Positions 1 through 8,044 of a stretch of 64,000 bases of DNA are shown here, piece by piece. Under the pieces are notes generated by a model. The model was given only the letters and a program-made list of their open reading frames with translations. It was not told the origin of the DNA and did no database searches. The number at the start of each line of letters is the position of its first letter. The first letter of the stretch is position 1. Origin of the DNA: Halobellus litoreus (GTDB lineage Archaea; Halobacteriota; Halobacteria; Halobacteriales; Haloferacaceae); NCBI RefSeq assembly GCF_024464595.1, contig NZ_JANHAW010000001.1, positions 1,381,083-1,445,082 of the forward strand, read 5' to 3'. The position numbers and the translations under genes are program-made.

Positions 1-449
1 TACTGCGTCACACCTCTTGTACTCTTTGAAGGTTCTCGGACGGCCTCCCGGACGGTTTTCAGCCCGCGAGCGCCGCGCACTAGAAGTGCGACAGTCAGGA
101 GCGACCAGCAGGCCGCCGGTGTGCGGGTGCACCGCGCGGCGTGCGCACCGGGATAGTCATCACCCACCCGAAACGCGTCTCTCGGTCACTTCGCACGCAC
201 TTCGCTCACCACTCACACTCGAACAATAGCCGTTACTCGCTTGCTCGGCCGCTGTCGGGTGATCGAGTTGCGTGGGTAACGGCAAACCCTGGGACACTGT
301 CCCATTCGCGGTTTGGTACACATTCGCACGGATTGCCGCTTTAGATCGATCATACGTTTTCCGTTAGGGTTTAATTATATACTAACGTGCGGTATCTGCC
401 GTCATAATATACATAATCGTGAAATAACTCACGACATCGATCCGACGGG
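1..449. other. Non-coding left edge
   Basis: I see no convincing gene here. Open frames show no haloarchaeal codon bias or recognisable motif. The stretch from about 345 to 430 is AT-rich and probably holds promoter elements, possibly also for a gene outside the window on the minus strand. A perfect palindrome with 7-bp arms lies at 290-304 and is listed separately. Confidence 0.5.
290..304. promoter_or_regulatory. Perfect 7-bp dyad, possible operator
   Basis: The sequence TGGGACA-C-TGTCCCA is a perfect palindrome around a single central base, upstream of an AT-rich block. A dyad this size suits a dimeric winged-helix regulator. No regulator or target is known; the role is inference. Confidence 0.3.
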
Positions 450-457
450 TTTATGTA
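450..457 (+). promoter_or_regulatory. TATA box of the 55-aa gene
   Basis: TTTATGTA lies 23-30 bp before the ATG at 480. This is the spacing expected for a leaderless haloarchaeal transcript that begins at or next to the start codon. Confidence 0.5.
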
Positions 458-479
458 TGAATGAGACACACTCACAAAC

Positions 480-647
480 ATGACGCCGAATGCGGCGGCT
501 GTGTCCGACGCGTCGCGCGCCGAGGTGATGGCCTCGGTGGACTCCACTCCCGCTCAATCGGAGTTCGTTATCGCGGACATCTCCCGCGATGACGCGTGGC
601 TTTCGATGCGACTGTCGGAGGCGCCGTCGCTCCAAGACTGGGCGTAG
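480..647 (+). CDS. Small haloarchaeal protein, DUF7556-like
   Basis: This 55-residue reading frame starts at an ATG with a TATA box about 27 bp upstream and ends in TAG. The protein contains EVMASVDSTP and EFVIADISRDDAWLSM, a pattern I associate with a small conserved haloarchaeal family (DUF7556, recalled rather than searched). It is acidic, has no membrane segment and no cysteine, and its function is unknown. It is followed after 99 bp by the PPC-domain gene in the same direction. The codon pattern, with GC-rich third positions, suits a real gene. Confidence 0.7.
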   Translation: MTPNAAAVSDASRAEVMASVDSTPAQSEFVIADISRDDAWLSMRLSEAPSLQDWA

Positions 648-746
648 GGCTCGGCCTAACGGACGGTTTTTTCCCGGTTCCACCGACCGTCAGTCGCGAG
701 ACCGCGACCGGCAGGATTTTTGTCCGCGTCTCCCGAGGAGGTGGAT

Positions 747-1166
747 ATGCACTATCGCGAGGTCGACGCGAGTCGGGAGTTCCTGCTTCGGCTCGAAACC
801 GGGGCGGACTGGCGCACCGAGATCGAGGAGTTCGCCGACCTCGAAGGGATCGACGCCGCGTGGTTCCAAGCGATGGGGGCCGTCCAGGACGCCGAAGTGT
901 GGTTCTACGACCAGGAAGACAAGGAGTACCAGTCGGTGACGTTCGACGAGCCCCTGGAAGTGGCCGCCTGCGTCGGTAACGTCTCCGACCTCGACGGCGA
1001 TCGCTTCGCGCACACGCACGCCGTGCTCTCGCGGCCGAGCGGGCAGGCGCTCGCGGGACACCTCAACGCCGCGACCGTCTTCGCCGGCGAGGTGTACCTC
1101 CGCGCGTTCGACGAGTCGCTCGTCAGAGAACACGACGAGACGACCGACCTGGACCTCTGGCTGTAA
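747..1166 (+). CDS. PPC/DUF296 domain protein
   Basis: This 139-residue protein has the PPC (plant and prokaryote conserved, DUF296) fold that covers nearly the whole chain. Members in plants are AT-hook DNA-binding proteins; stand-alone prokaryotic members form small trimers of unclear function. Visible features are the N-terminal REFLLRLETGADW segment, the central GAVQDAEVWFYD strand, and the FAHTHAVLSRPSG...AGHL segment containing the conserved histidines. The ATG at 747 is chosen because GGAGGTG lies just upstream; an in-frame TTG at 720 is less likely. It ends 2 bp before the GTG of the DNA polymerase large subunit, so the two are probably co-transcribed. Confidence 0.85.
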   Translation: MHYREVDASREFLLRLETGADWRTEIEEFADLEGIDAAWFQAMGAVQDAEVWFYDQEDKEYQSVTFDEPLEVAACVGNVSDLDGDRFAHTHAVLSRPSGQALAGHLNAATVFAGEVYLRAFDESLVREHDETTDLDLWL

Positions 1167-1168
1167 CC

Positions 1169-4100
1169 GTGCGCGACGACGACGAGCGGTACTTCGAGCG
1201 GATCGAATCCCGACTCGACGAGGCGTTCGAACGCGCCGAACGCGCGAAGGGGATGGGCTACGACCCCGAACCCGAGGTCGAGATCCCCGTGGCGAAGGAC
1301 ATGGCCGACAGGGTGGAGAACATCCTCGGGATCGCGGGCGTCGCAGAGCGCGTCCGGGAACTCGAAGGCGAGATGTCCCGCGAGGAGGCCGCTCTCGAAC
1401 TCGTGACCGACTTCGTCGAGGGGACCGTCGGCGACTACGAGGGCCGCGCGGGGAAGATCGAAGGCGCGGTGCGGACGGCGGTCGCGCTCCTCACCGAGGG
1501 CGTCGTCGCCGCGCCGATCGAGGGGATCGATCGCGTGGAGATCCTCGAAAACGACGACGGCACCGAATTCGTGAACGTCTACTACGCGGGACCGATCCGC
1601 TCGGCGGGGGGCACCGCCCAGGCCCTGTCGGTGCTGGTCGCCGACTACGCCCGGTCGCTGCTCGGCATCGACGAGTACGACGCGCGCACGGTGGAGACCG
1701 AGCGGTACGCCGAGGAGATCTCGCTGTACGACAAGGAGACCGGCCTCCAGTACTCGCCGAAGGATAAGGAGACGAAGTTCATCGCCGATCACATGCCGAT
1801 TATGCTCGACGGCGAGGCCACCGGCGACGAGGAGGTCTCGGGCTTCCGCGACCTCGAACGCGTCGACACCAACAGCGCGCGAGGGGGGATGTGCCTCGTT
1901 CTCGCGGAGGGAATCGCGCTGAAGGCCCCGAAGATCCAGCGCTACACCCGCGGCCTCGACGAGGTCGACTGGCCGTGGCTCCAGGACCTCATCGACGGGA
2001 CGATCGGCAAGTCGGACGCGGAAGCCGAGGCCGCCGACGCCGAGAGTGCGCCAGACGAAGCCGACGAAGAGTCGGCGGCGGACACCGAGAGCGAAGACGG
2101 GGGGAGCGAGAACGATGGTGGGGAGGAAGCACCGGACAACGCCGACGAACCCGCGGGACCGCCCCGGCTCGACCCGTCGACCAAGTTCCTCAGAGATCTC
2201 ATCGCCGGCCGGCCCGTGTTCGGGCACCCGAGCGCCGAGGGCGGCTTCAGGCTTCGGTACGGCCGCGCGCGCAACCACGGTTTCGCGACCGCCGGCGTCC
2301 ACCCGGCGACGATGCACCTCGTCGACGACTTCCTCGCGACCGGGACGCAGATCAAGACCGAGCGACCGGGCAAGGCCGCGGGCGTCATCCCCGTCGACTC
2401 CATCGAGGGGCCGACGGTCCGCCTCGCGAACGGCGACGTCCGGCGGATCGACGACCCCGCGGAGGCCCTGGAGGTCAGAAACGGCGTCGAGAAGATCATC
2501 GACCTCGGCGAGTACCTCGTGAACTTCGGCGAGTTCGTCGAGAACAACCACCCGCTCGCGCCCGCCTCCTACGTCTACGAGTGGTGGGTCCAGGACTTCG
2601 CGGCCGCCGGCGCGCCCGTCCAGGCGCTCGAAGACGACCCCGCGGTCGACCTCGAACACCCGACGCCGGCGGAGGCCGAGCAGTGGGCCACCGAGCACGA
2701 CTGTCCGCTGCACCCCGACTACACGTACCTCTGGCACGACGTCTCGGTCGAGCAGTTCGAGGAACTGGCCGACGCCGTCGCTGACGGCCGCCTCGTCCCC
2801 AGGGCGTCCGACGGGGGCGTCGCCGACGCTGACGGCCCCGCCGGAGGCCCCGCAGCGAGCGGGAACGCAGCGATCGAGGACCGCGCCGTCCTCGAACTCG
2901 CCAACGCGGAACCGATCGCGGAGACGCTCGAACGCCTGCTCGTCGAGCACACGCAGAGCGGCGAGACGATCCGAGTGCCCGAGTGGCGGCTGCTGGTCCG
3001 CTCGCTCGGGTTCGCCGTCGACGGGGCCGAGTCGGGATCGGTCGACGACGATACCGTCGCGCGCCCCCGACTCGACCGGACCTGGGGACCGAGCGACCTC
3101 TCTCCGGCGGCCCGCGAGTGGGACGACGGCGAGAGCGCCATTCGGGCCGCAAACGAGGTCGCGCCGTTCGAGATTCGCGAGCGCGCGCCGACCCGCATCG
3201 GCAACCGGATGGGCCGCCCCGAGAAGTCGGAGTCGCGCGACCTCTCTCCCGCGGTTCACACGCTCTTCCCGATCGGCGAGGCCGGCGGGAGCCAGCGCGA
3301 CGTCGGCGAGGCCGCCCGCGGCAGAGACGAACAGGGTCGACGCGGCGTCGTCGACGTCCGCGTCGGCGACCGAGTCTGCCCCGACTGCGACGCTCACACC
3401 TACCGGACGACGTGCCCCGACTGCGGGGCGCACACCGAACCGCACTACGAGTGCGAGGAGTGCGGACAGGTGATCGAACCCGACGATTCAGGCCGCGTCC
3501 ACTGCGACCGCTGCGACCGCGACGTCACCAGCCCCGACTGGTTCTCAATCGACGTCGGCGAGGAGTACCGCCGCGCGCTCGAGACGGTCGGCGAGCGCGA
3601 GTCCGCCTACGAGATCCTGAAGGGCGTCAAGGGGCTGACCTCCGCGGACAAGACGCCCGAACCGATGGAAAAGGGAGTTCTGCGCGCGAAGAACGGCGTC
3701 ACCTCGTTCAAGGACGGCACGGTCCGGTACGATATGACGGACCTCCCCGTCACCGCCGTCCGCCCGTCGGAACTCGACGTGACCGCCGCGGACTTCCGCG
3801 AGTTGGGGTATCAGACCGATATCGACGGCGAGCCCCTGGAGTTCGACGACCAACTGGTCGAGTTGAAGGTCCAGGACATCGTCCTCTCGGACGGCGCGGC
3901 CGAGCACATGCTCAAGACCGCGGACTTCGTCGACGACCTCCTCGAACAGTACTACGGGCTCCCGCCGTTCTACGAGGTCGATGAGCGCGAGGACCTCGTC
4001 GGCGAACTCGTCTTCGGGATGGCCCCGCACACCTCCGCTGCGGTCGTCGGCCGCGTCGTCGGCTTCACCTCCGCGGCCGTCGGCTACGCGCATCCGTACT

Positions 4101-4876
4101 TCCACGCCGCGAAACGGCGGAACTGCGATGGCGACGAAGATTGCGTGATGCTGCTGATGGACGGCCTGCTGAACTTCTCGAAGCAGTACCTTCCCGACAA
4201 ACGCGGTGGTCAGATGGACGCACCTCTGGTGATGTCCTCGCGCATCGACCCGAGCGAGATCGACGACGAGGCGCACAATATGGACATCGTGCGGCAGTAC
4301 CCCCGTGAGTTCTACGAGGCCACGCTCGAACTCGACGACCCCGAGGCCGTCGAGGACCTGATTCAACTCGGCGAGGACACCCTCGGCACCGACGAGGAGT
4401 ACCGCGGGTTCGATCACACCCACGACACCTCCGACATCGCGCTGGGTCCGGACCTCTCCGCCTACAAGACGCTCGGATCGATGATGGACAAGATGGACGC
4501 GCAACTGGCGCTGTCGCGGAAGCTCCGCGCCGTCGACGAGACTGACGTCGCAGAGCGCGTCATCGAATACCACTTCCTGCCGGATCTGATCGGGAACCTC
4601 CGCGCATTTTCGCGACAGGAGACGCGGTGTCTCGACTGCGGCGAAAAGTACCGAAGAATGCCGCTGACGGGCGATTGCCGCGAGTGCGGCGGCCGTGTCA
4701 ACCTAACGGTTCACCAAGGATCGGTGAACAAGTACATGGACACCGCGATCCACGTCGCCGAGGAGTTCGGCTGCCGCGAGTACACCAAACAGCGGCTGGA
4801 AGTGCTCGAAAAGAGCTTAGAATCCGTGTTCGAGAACGACAAAAACAAGCAGTCAGGGTTTGCGGACTTTATGTAG
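1169..4876 (+). CDS. polC: DNA polymerase D large subunit DP2
   Basis: This is the catalytic subunit of the archaeal replicative D-family polymerase (1235 residues), which pairs with DP1, encoded at 35381. The chain opens with the conserved YFERIESRLDEAFERAERAK segment. A long acidic insertion occupies about residues 275-330. Zinc-knuckle cysteines cluster near 736-790 and again near 1154-1178. The catalytic acidic centre NCDGDEDC is at residues 985-992. No intein interrupts it, although many haloarchaeal homologues carry one. The GTG start follows the PPC gene by 2 bp. The C-terminus KQSGFADFM resembles the end expected for DP2, including the terminal region that binds the sliding clamp. Confidence 0.97.
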   Translation: MRDDDERYFERIESRLDEAFERAERAKGMGYDPEPEVEIPVAKDMADRVENILGIAGVAERVRELEGEMSREEAALELVTDFVEGTVGDYEGRAGKIEGAVRTAVALLTEGVVAAPIEGIDRVEILENDDGTEFVNVYYAGPIRSAGGTAQALSVLVADYARSLLGIDEYDARTVETERYAEEISLYDKETGLQYSPKDKETKFIADHMPIMLDGEATGDEEVSGFRDLERVDTNSARGGMCLVLAEGIALKAPKIQRYTRGLDEVDWPWLQDLIDGTIGKSDAEAEAADAESAPDEADEESAADTESEDGGSENDGGEEAPDNADEPAGPPRLDPSTKFLRDLIAGRPVFGHPSAEGGFRLRYGRARNHGFATAGVHPATMHLVDDFLATGTQIKTERPGKAAGVIPVDSIEGPTVRLANGDVRRIDDPAEALEVRNGVEKIIDLGEYLVNFGEFVENNHPLAPASYVYEWWVQDFAAAGAPVQALEDDPAVDLEHPTPAEAEQWATEHDCPLHPDYTYLWHDVSVEQFEELADAVADGRLVPRASDGGVADADGPAGGPAASGNAAIEDRAVLELANAEPIAETLERLLVEHTQSGETIRVPEWRLLVRSLGFAVDGAESGSVDDDTVARPRLDRTWGPSDLSPAAREWDDGESAIRAANEVAPFEIRERAPTRIGNRMGRPEKSESRDLSPAVHTLFPIGEAGGSQRDVGEAARGRDEQGRRGVVDVRVGDRVCPDCDAHTYRTTCPDCGAHTEPHYECEECGQVIEPDDSGRVHCDRCDRDVTSPDWFSIDVGEEYRRALETVGERESAYEILKGVKGLTSADKTPEPMEKGVLRAKNGVTSFKDGTVRYDMTDLPVTAVRPSELDVTAADFRELGYQTDIDGEPLEFDDQLVELKVQDIVLSDGAAEHMLKTADFVDDLLEQYYGLPPFYEVDEREDLVGELVFGMAPHTSAAVVGRVVGFTSAAVGYAHPYFHAAKRRNCDGDEDCVMLLMDGLLNFSKQYLPDKRGGQMDAPLVMSSRIDPSEIDDEAHNMDIVRQYPREFYEATLELDDPEAVEDLIQLGEDTLGTDEEYRGFDHTHDTSDIALGPDLSAYKTLGSMMDKMDAQLALSRKLRAVDETDVAERVIEYHFLPDLIGNLRAFSRQETRCLDCGEKYRRMPLTGDCRECGGRVNLTVHQGSVNKYMDTAIHVAEEFGCREYTKQRLEVLEKSLESVFENDKNKQSGFADFM

Positions 4877-5148
4877 GACCGTATTGCATCGGGGCCTCAC
4901 GCCGTCTCCGGCGACGCTCGATCCCGGCGAAAAAAATCTGCGCCAAAAATATCGCTCGCTCGGCCTCCGGCCTCGCTCGCGGTAGAATATCTCGGAGATC
5001 GGGAGTCGAGAATTATGCAGAAGCATTGGTTTCACGTCTATTTGTGGCGAATTAGCGGCGGGAGAGACTGCGCTGATGCGGGGTAAGGAGTCGTGGTACC
5101 TCGACCCTCGCAAGGGTTATCCCTCACTCTACCTTCTGTCTGTTTGTA

Positions 5149-5355
5149 ATGGCAAACGGTAAGGTTGATTTCTTCAACGACACAGGCGGCTACGGTTTCA
5201 TCTCGACTGACGACGGCGACCTCGACGACGACGAAGACGTGTTCTTCCACATGGAGGACGTCGGCGGCGAAGACCTCACGGAAGGTACCGAGGTCGAATT
5301 CGACATCGAGTCCTCGCCCAAGGGACCCCGCGCGGCGAACGTCGTCCGGCAGTAA
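5149..5355 (+). CDS. cspA: Cold-shock domain protein
   Basis: This 68-residue protein is a single cold-shock OB-fold that binds single-stranded nucleic acid and acts as an RNA chaperone. RNP-1 appears as GYGFIS (about residues 14-19) and RNP-2 as VFFHM (about 31-35). The acidic stretch DDGDLDDDEDVF is typical of halophilic versions. The N-terminus MANGKVDFFNDTGGYGF matches haloarchaeal family members closely, so the ATG is secure. It stands alone, with no gene on either side within 270 bp. Confidence 0.95.
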   Translation: MANGKVDFFNDTGGYGFISTDDGDLDDDEDVFFHMEDVGGEDLTEGTEVEFDIESSPKGPRAANVVRQ

Positions 5356-5718
5356 TACCGAGACGAACCTGTCGCTCACGGCGACAGACACCGATCTCGA
5401 CTTTTCGACGGTTACACGCCCGAGCTTATGCTATCCGTACACTCCGTACTGGTGGATTCATACGAATAGCGGTGTGCCCCTTCTCTGCCCGCGTCTGCGG
5501 AAACTGTTCTTTGCCGGCTCTGTTGCGGTACTCGATCGGTGATACGTTTCAGCAGGTGTGCTGAATACAGGGCGCGTATCTCGCATAGGGCCTCTTCACC
5601 CCACTGCGGCCCAGACTATTCACGAGAGACCACACACGGCCGCGTCTCCGTTGGTTGGCTCACTCCTGTTCCCACCAGATAACCTGGTAGATTAAGCGAT
5701 CGATTCTCGGAAGTACTG
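5356..5718. other. Intergenic stretch with one inverted-repeat copy
   Basis: No gene is apparent between the cold-shock gene and the transporter terminus. The only notable content is one copy of the 54-bp inverted repeat at 5517-5570. Confidence 0.5.
5517..5570 (+). repeat. 54-bp inverted repeat, copy A
   Basis: The reverse complement of this segment matches 7797-7850 at 52 of 54 positions. The two copies bracket the BCCT transporter gene. Copy A read on the minus strand and copy B on the plus strand both encode the same peptide fragment, LYSAHLLKRITDRV, so the repeat may derive from coding sequence of a lost mobile element. That origin is inference. Confidence 0.85.
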
Positions 5719-7464
5719 TTAGTCATCACTGGGTGAGGGTTCGCCGTCATCGATGTCGATGACGACGCTGCCGTCGTCCTCAATTACGAGGGATCCACGG
5801 TCGTCAAGCCGTTCCATCCACTCGGCGAATTCGTCGGACTCCATAATCCGGAGTTCGTTGCCCAGACCCACGTAGACCGTGTAGCACATCAACAGCAGGA
5901 CGAAGGTAAAGGGAAGTCCGGCGGTGATCGAGGCGGTTTGAAGCGCGTCCAGTCCCCCGCCGATCAGCAGGACGGCGGCGATGACACCCTCGATGACCGC
6001 CCAGAAGACCCGCTGGGCGGTCGGAACGTCGTGTTTACCTCCGGAGGTCAGGTGATCGATCACGAGCGATCCAGAATCCGAGGAGGTGACGAAGAAGGTG
6101 ACTACAAGGACGACTGCCAGCACCGACAGGGGGATTGCCAGTTGGAAGTACGAGAACATTTCGTAGATAGCGGTCGCGACATCGGCGTTCACCGCCGCGA
6201 CGAGCGATCCACCCGTTTCTAATTCGACGAACAGCGCCGACCCGCCAAACGTAGACATCCAGAAGAACGAAAACAGCGTCGGTACAATAAGGACGCCAAG
6301 CACGAACTCTCGGACAGTCCTGCCCCTCGAGATGCGGGCGATGAACATCCCGACGAACGGTGACCAGGAGATCCACCAGCCCCAGTAGAAAATCGTCCAG
6401 CCGCTCTGCCAGGAGTTCCCGCCGCCAGTTTGACTCCAGAACGCCAGCTCCGGCAAGGCGCCGATATAGGTGCCGAGGCTCGTGACGAAATTGCCGAGGA
6501 TGTACAGCGTCGGGCCGACAATGAGCATCAATCCGAGGAGCGTCACCATTAGAAAGACATTGAACTCGCTGAGTCGCCGCACGCCGCCGTCGAGCCCAGC
6601 CGCCACCGACAGCGTCGCAATGGCCGTGATGACTCCGATCAGGACCACCTGAATCCAGACCCCTTGCGGGATGCTCGTCGGGAGGAACTGCCCGGAGAGC
6701 GTCGTGAGGCCGGCGTTGATTTGCTGGACGCCGATGCCAAGCGACGTCGAGAGCCCGAACAGTGTCGCGATCACCGAGACAATGTCTATTACGTGGCCGG
6801 GCCAACCGTAGATGCGCTCGCCCAGCAACGGCCAGAAGATCGACCGGAAGGTCAGGGGCAGGCCGCGGTTGAACGAGAAGAAGGCCAGACCGAGACCGAC
6901 GAGTGCGTAAATTGCCCACGGGTGGATGCCCCAGTGAAAGAACGTGGTAGCCATCGCGGCCCCGCCAGCCACGGCGCTCCCACTCTGAACCCCGTCGAAA
7001 AATGGCGGCACGGACCCGAAATGAAAGATCGGTTCAGCCACGCTGAAGAACATAAGCCCGATCCCCATACCGGCGCTGAACAGCATCGCGACCCAGGAAA
7101 AGTCCGAAAACTCCTTGTCTGCCTCAACGCCCCCGATCCGAATAGCCCCGTACTTGCCAAGTGCAAAGTACAGAACGACGATAATGAAGATGTTCACTGA
7201 GAGGATGTAGAACCATCCTGCGACAGCGGAAATCCCGGTCTGGATCGCATTGAACACCCCCGCAGACTGCGATCGGAAGATCAGCGTGACTGCGATGAAG
7301 AGCGCGATCACAAGGCAGGAGATAGGGAACACCCGCGAATGAACGTCGACTCCGAAGACCTGGACGTTCATATCCCCCGTTTCCCGATCAGTATCCGGGT
7401 GGAACAGTTCAACCTGGAGCCCCTCTGAAGTCGCCCCGACGGCTTCGTCGTCAGGTGAGGACAT
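5719..7464 (-). CDS. BCCT family betaine/choline-type transporter
   Basis: This 581-residue membrane protein belongs to the betaine-choline-carnitine transporter family, which imports trimethylammonium osmolytes with Na+ or H+. In a halophile this points to uptake of glycine betaine. Twelve hydrophobic segments are visible. Family signatures include GMGIGLMFFSVAEPIFHF in the early part and WWISWSPFVGMFIARISRG in the middle. The ATG at 7464 is preferred because GGAGGAAC lies just upstream; an in-frame start at 7560 would add 32 residues without family similarity. The last 45 residues are acidic and cytoplasmic. The gene lies alone between two 54-bp inverted repeats, suggesting past mobility. 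Confidence 0.92.
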   Translation of the reverse strand: MSSPDDEAVGATSEGLQVELFHPDTDRETGDMNVQVFGVDVHSRVFPISCLVIALFIAVTLIFRSQSAGVFNAIQTGISAVAGWFYILSVNIFIIVVLYFALGKYGAIRIGGVEADKEFSDFSWVAMLFSAGMGIGLMFFSVAEPIFHFGSVPPFFDGVQSGSAVAGGAAMATTFFHWGIHPWAIYALVGLGLAFFSFNRGLPLTFRSIFWPLLGERIYGWPGHVIDIVSVIATLFGLSTSLGIGVQQINAGLTTLSGQFLPTSIPQGVWIQVVLIGVITAIATLSVAAGLDGGVRRLSEFNVFLMVTLLGLMLIVGPTLYILGNFVTSLGTYIGALPELAFWSQTGGGNSWQSGWTIFYWGWWISWSPFVGMFIARISRGRTVREFVLGVLIVPTLFSFFWMSTFGGSALFVELETGGSLVAAVNADVATAIYEMFSYFQLAIPLSVLAVVLVVTFFVTSSDSGSLVIDHLTSGGKHDVPTAQRVFWAVIEGVIAAVLLIGGGLDALQTASITAGLPFTFVLLLMCYTVYVGLGNELRIMESDEFAEWMERLDDRGSLVIEDDGSVVIDIDDGEPSPSDD

Positions 7465-7571
7465 CGACCTGTTCCTCCGGAGCGAATTGCCGTCGGGAAC
7501 ACCTCCGTCTAGCCGTGTTGCGTCGGCCGAACACTCTGTTCCCGATTTCCCGTGCCGCAACCGGGTATGGG

Positions 7572-7590
7572 TGGCTACCTGCGGTAGCCA
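7572..7590. promoter_or_regulatory. 8-bp dyad upstream of the BCCT gene
   Basis: TGGCTACC-TGC-GGTAGCCA is a perfect inverted repeat with a 3-nt spacer, about 110 bp before the transporter start codon and just inside the AT-rich promoter tract. It could be an operator or an RNA hairpin in the leader. Confidence 0.4.
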
Positions 7591-7796
7591 GGTGAATAGC
7601 TAGGTATTTGCTAACATATACCATCCAGAATATTGTTGTCGTATTGATAATAGTCTTTCGCTGAGCGACAGTGATCACTGACTGGATCCGAAGCAGCGAG
7701 GTATCTCGTGTCGGGCAAAGATTCGAGCTCAGCGAACCGACTCAGAAGTCGGTTGAGTGGACAACAGATACTGGGAAGCCCTGCTGGACTCAGCCT

Positions 7797-7850
7797 CTGT
7801 ATTCAGCACACCTGCTGAAACGTATCACCGATCGAGTATCGCAGCAGAGC
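7797..7850 (-). repeat. 54-bp inverted repeat, copy B
   Basis: This is the partner of 5517-5570, in the opposite orientation, with two mismatches near its right end. Similarity stops sharply on both sides. The distance between copies is about 2.2 kb and the enclosed cargo is the BCCT gene. Confidence 0.85.
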
Positions 7851-7872
7851 CTCTGTGCCGCATTTCAGGACC

Positions 7873-8040
7873 TCACGGAAGGTAGGTCGCCAAGACGTTC
7901 ACGAGGCGGTCGATCCGTGAGTTGAGTTCGCTCTTTTCGTCTTCGTCGTCGCTACCGGACGTCGTAACACGACCGTCGTCACAGGTGTCAAGACCTACTG
8001 CCGCGCTGCGCGCCGTCTCGGCCCGAAAATCGGACGGCAC
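7873..8040 (-). CDS. Possible small or truncated protein
   Basis: A 55-residue frame with a GTG start lies immediately downstream of the sulfatase-like gene on the same strand. Its C-terminal half, DEDEKSELNSRIDRLVNVLATYLP, looks like an acidic coiled-coil protein end, while the N-terminal half looks less convincing. It could be a small genuine protein, or the surviving tail of a larger gene damaged when the neighbouring repeat-bounded segment arrived. I do not recognise a family. Confidence 0.3.
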   Translation of the reverse strand: MPSDFRAETARSAAVGLDTCDDGRVTTSGSDDEDEKSELNSRIDRLVNVLATYLP

Positions 8041-8044
8041 CCCG

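Larger units (their letters stand above)
7465..7872. other. Transporter upstream region
   Basis: No gene is seen. An AT-rich tract at about 7590-7660 probably contains the transporter promoter on the minus strand. The region also holds a hairpin-forming dyad at 7572-7590 and the second inverted-repeat copy at 7797-7850. Confidence 0.5.

Noticed and set aside
905-3445. Open frame of 846 codons opposite the polymerase gene
   Set aside because: It is an antisense shadow of polC, common in high-GC DNA, with Arg/Val-rich composition and no family match.
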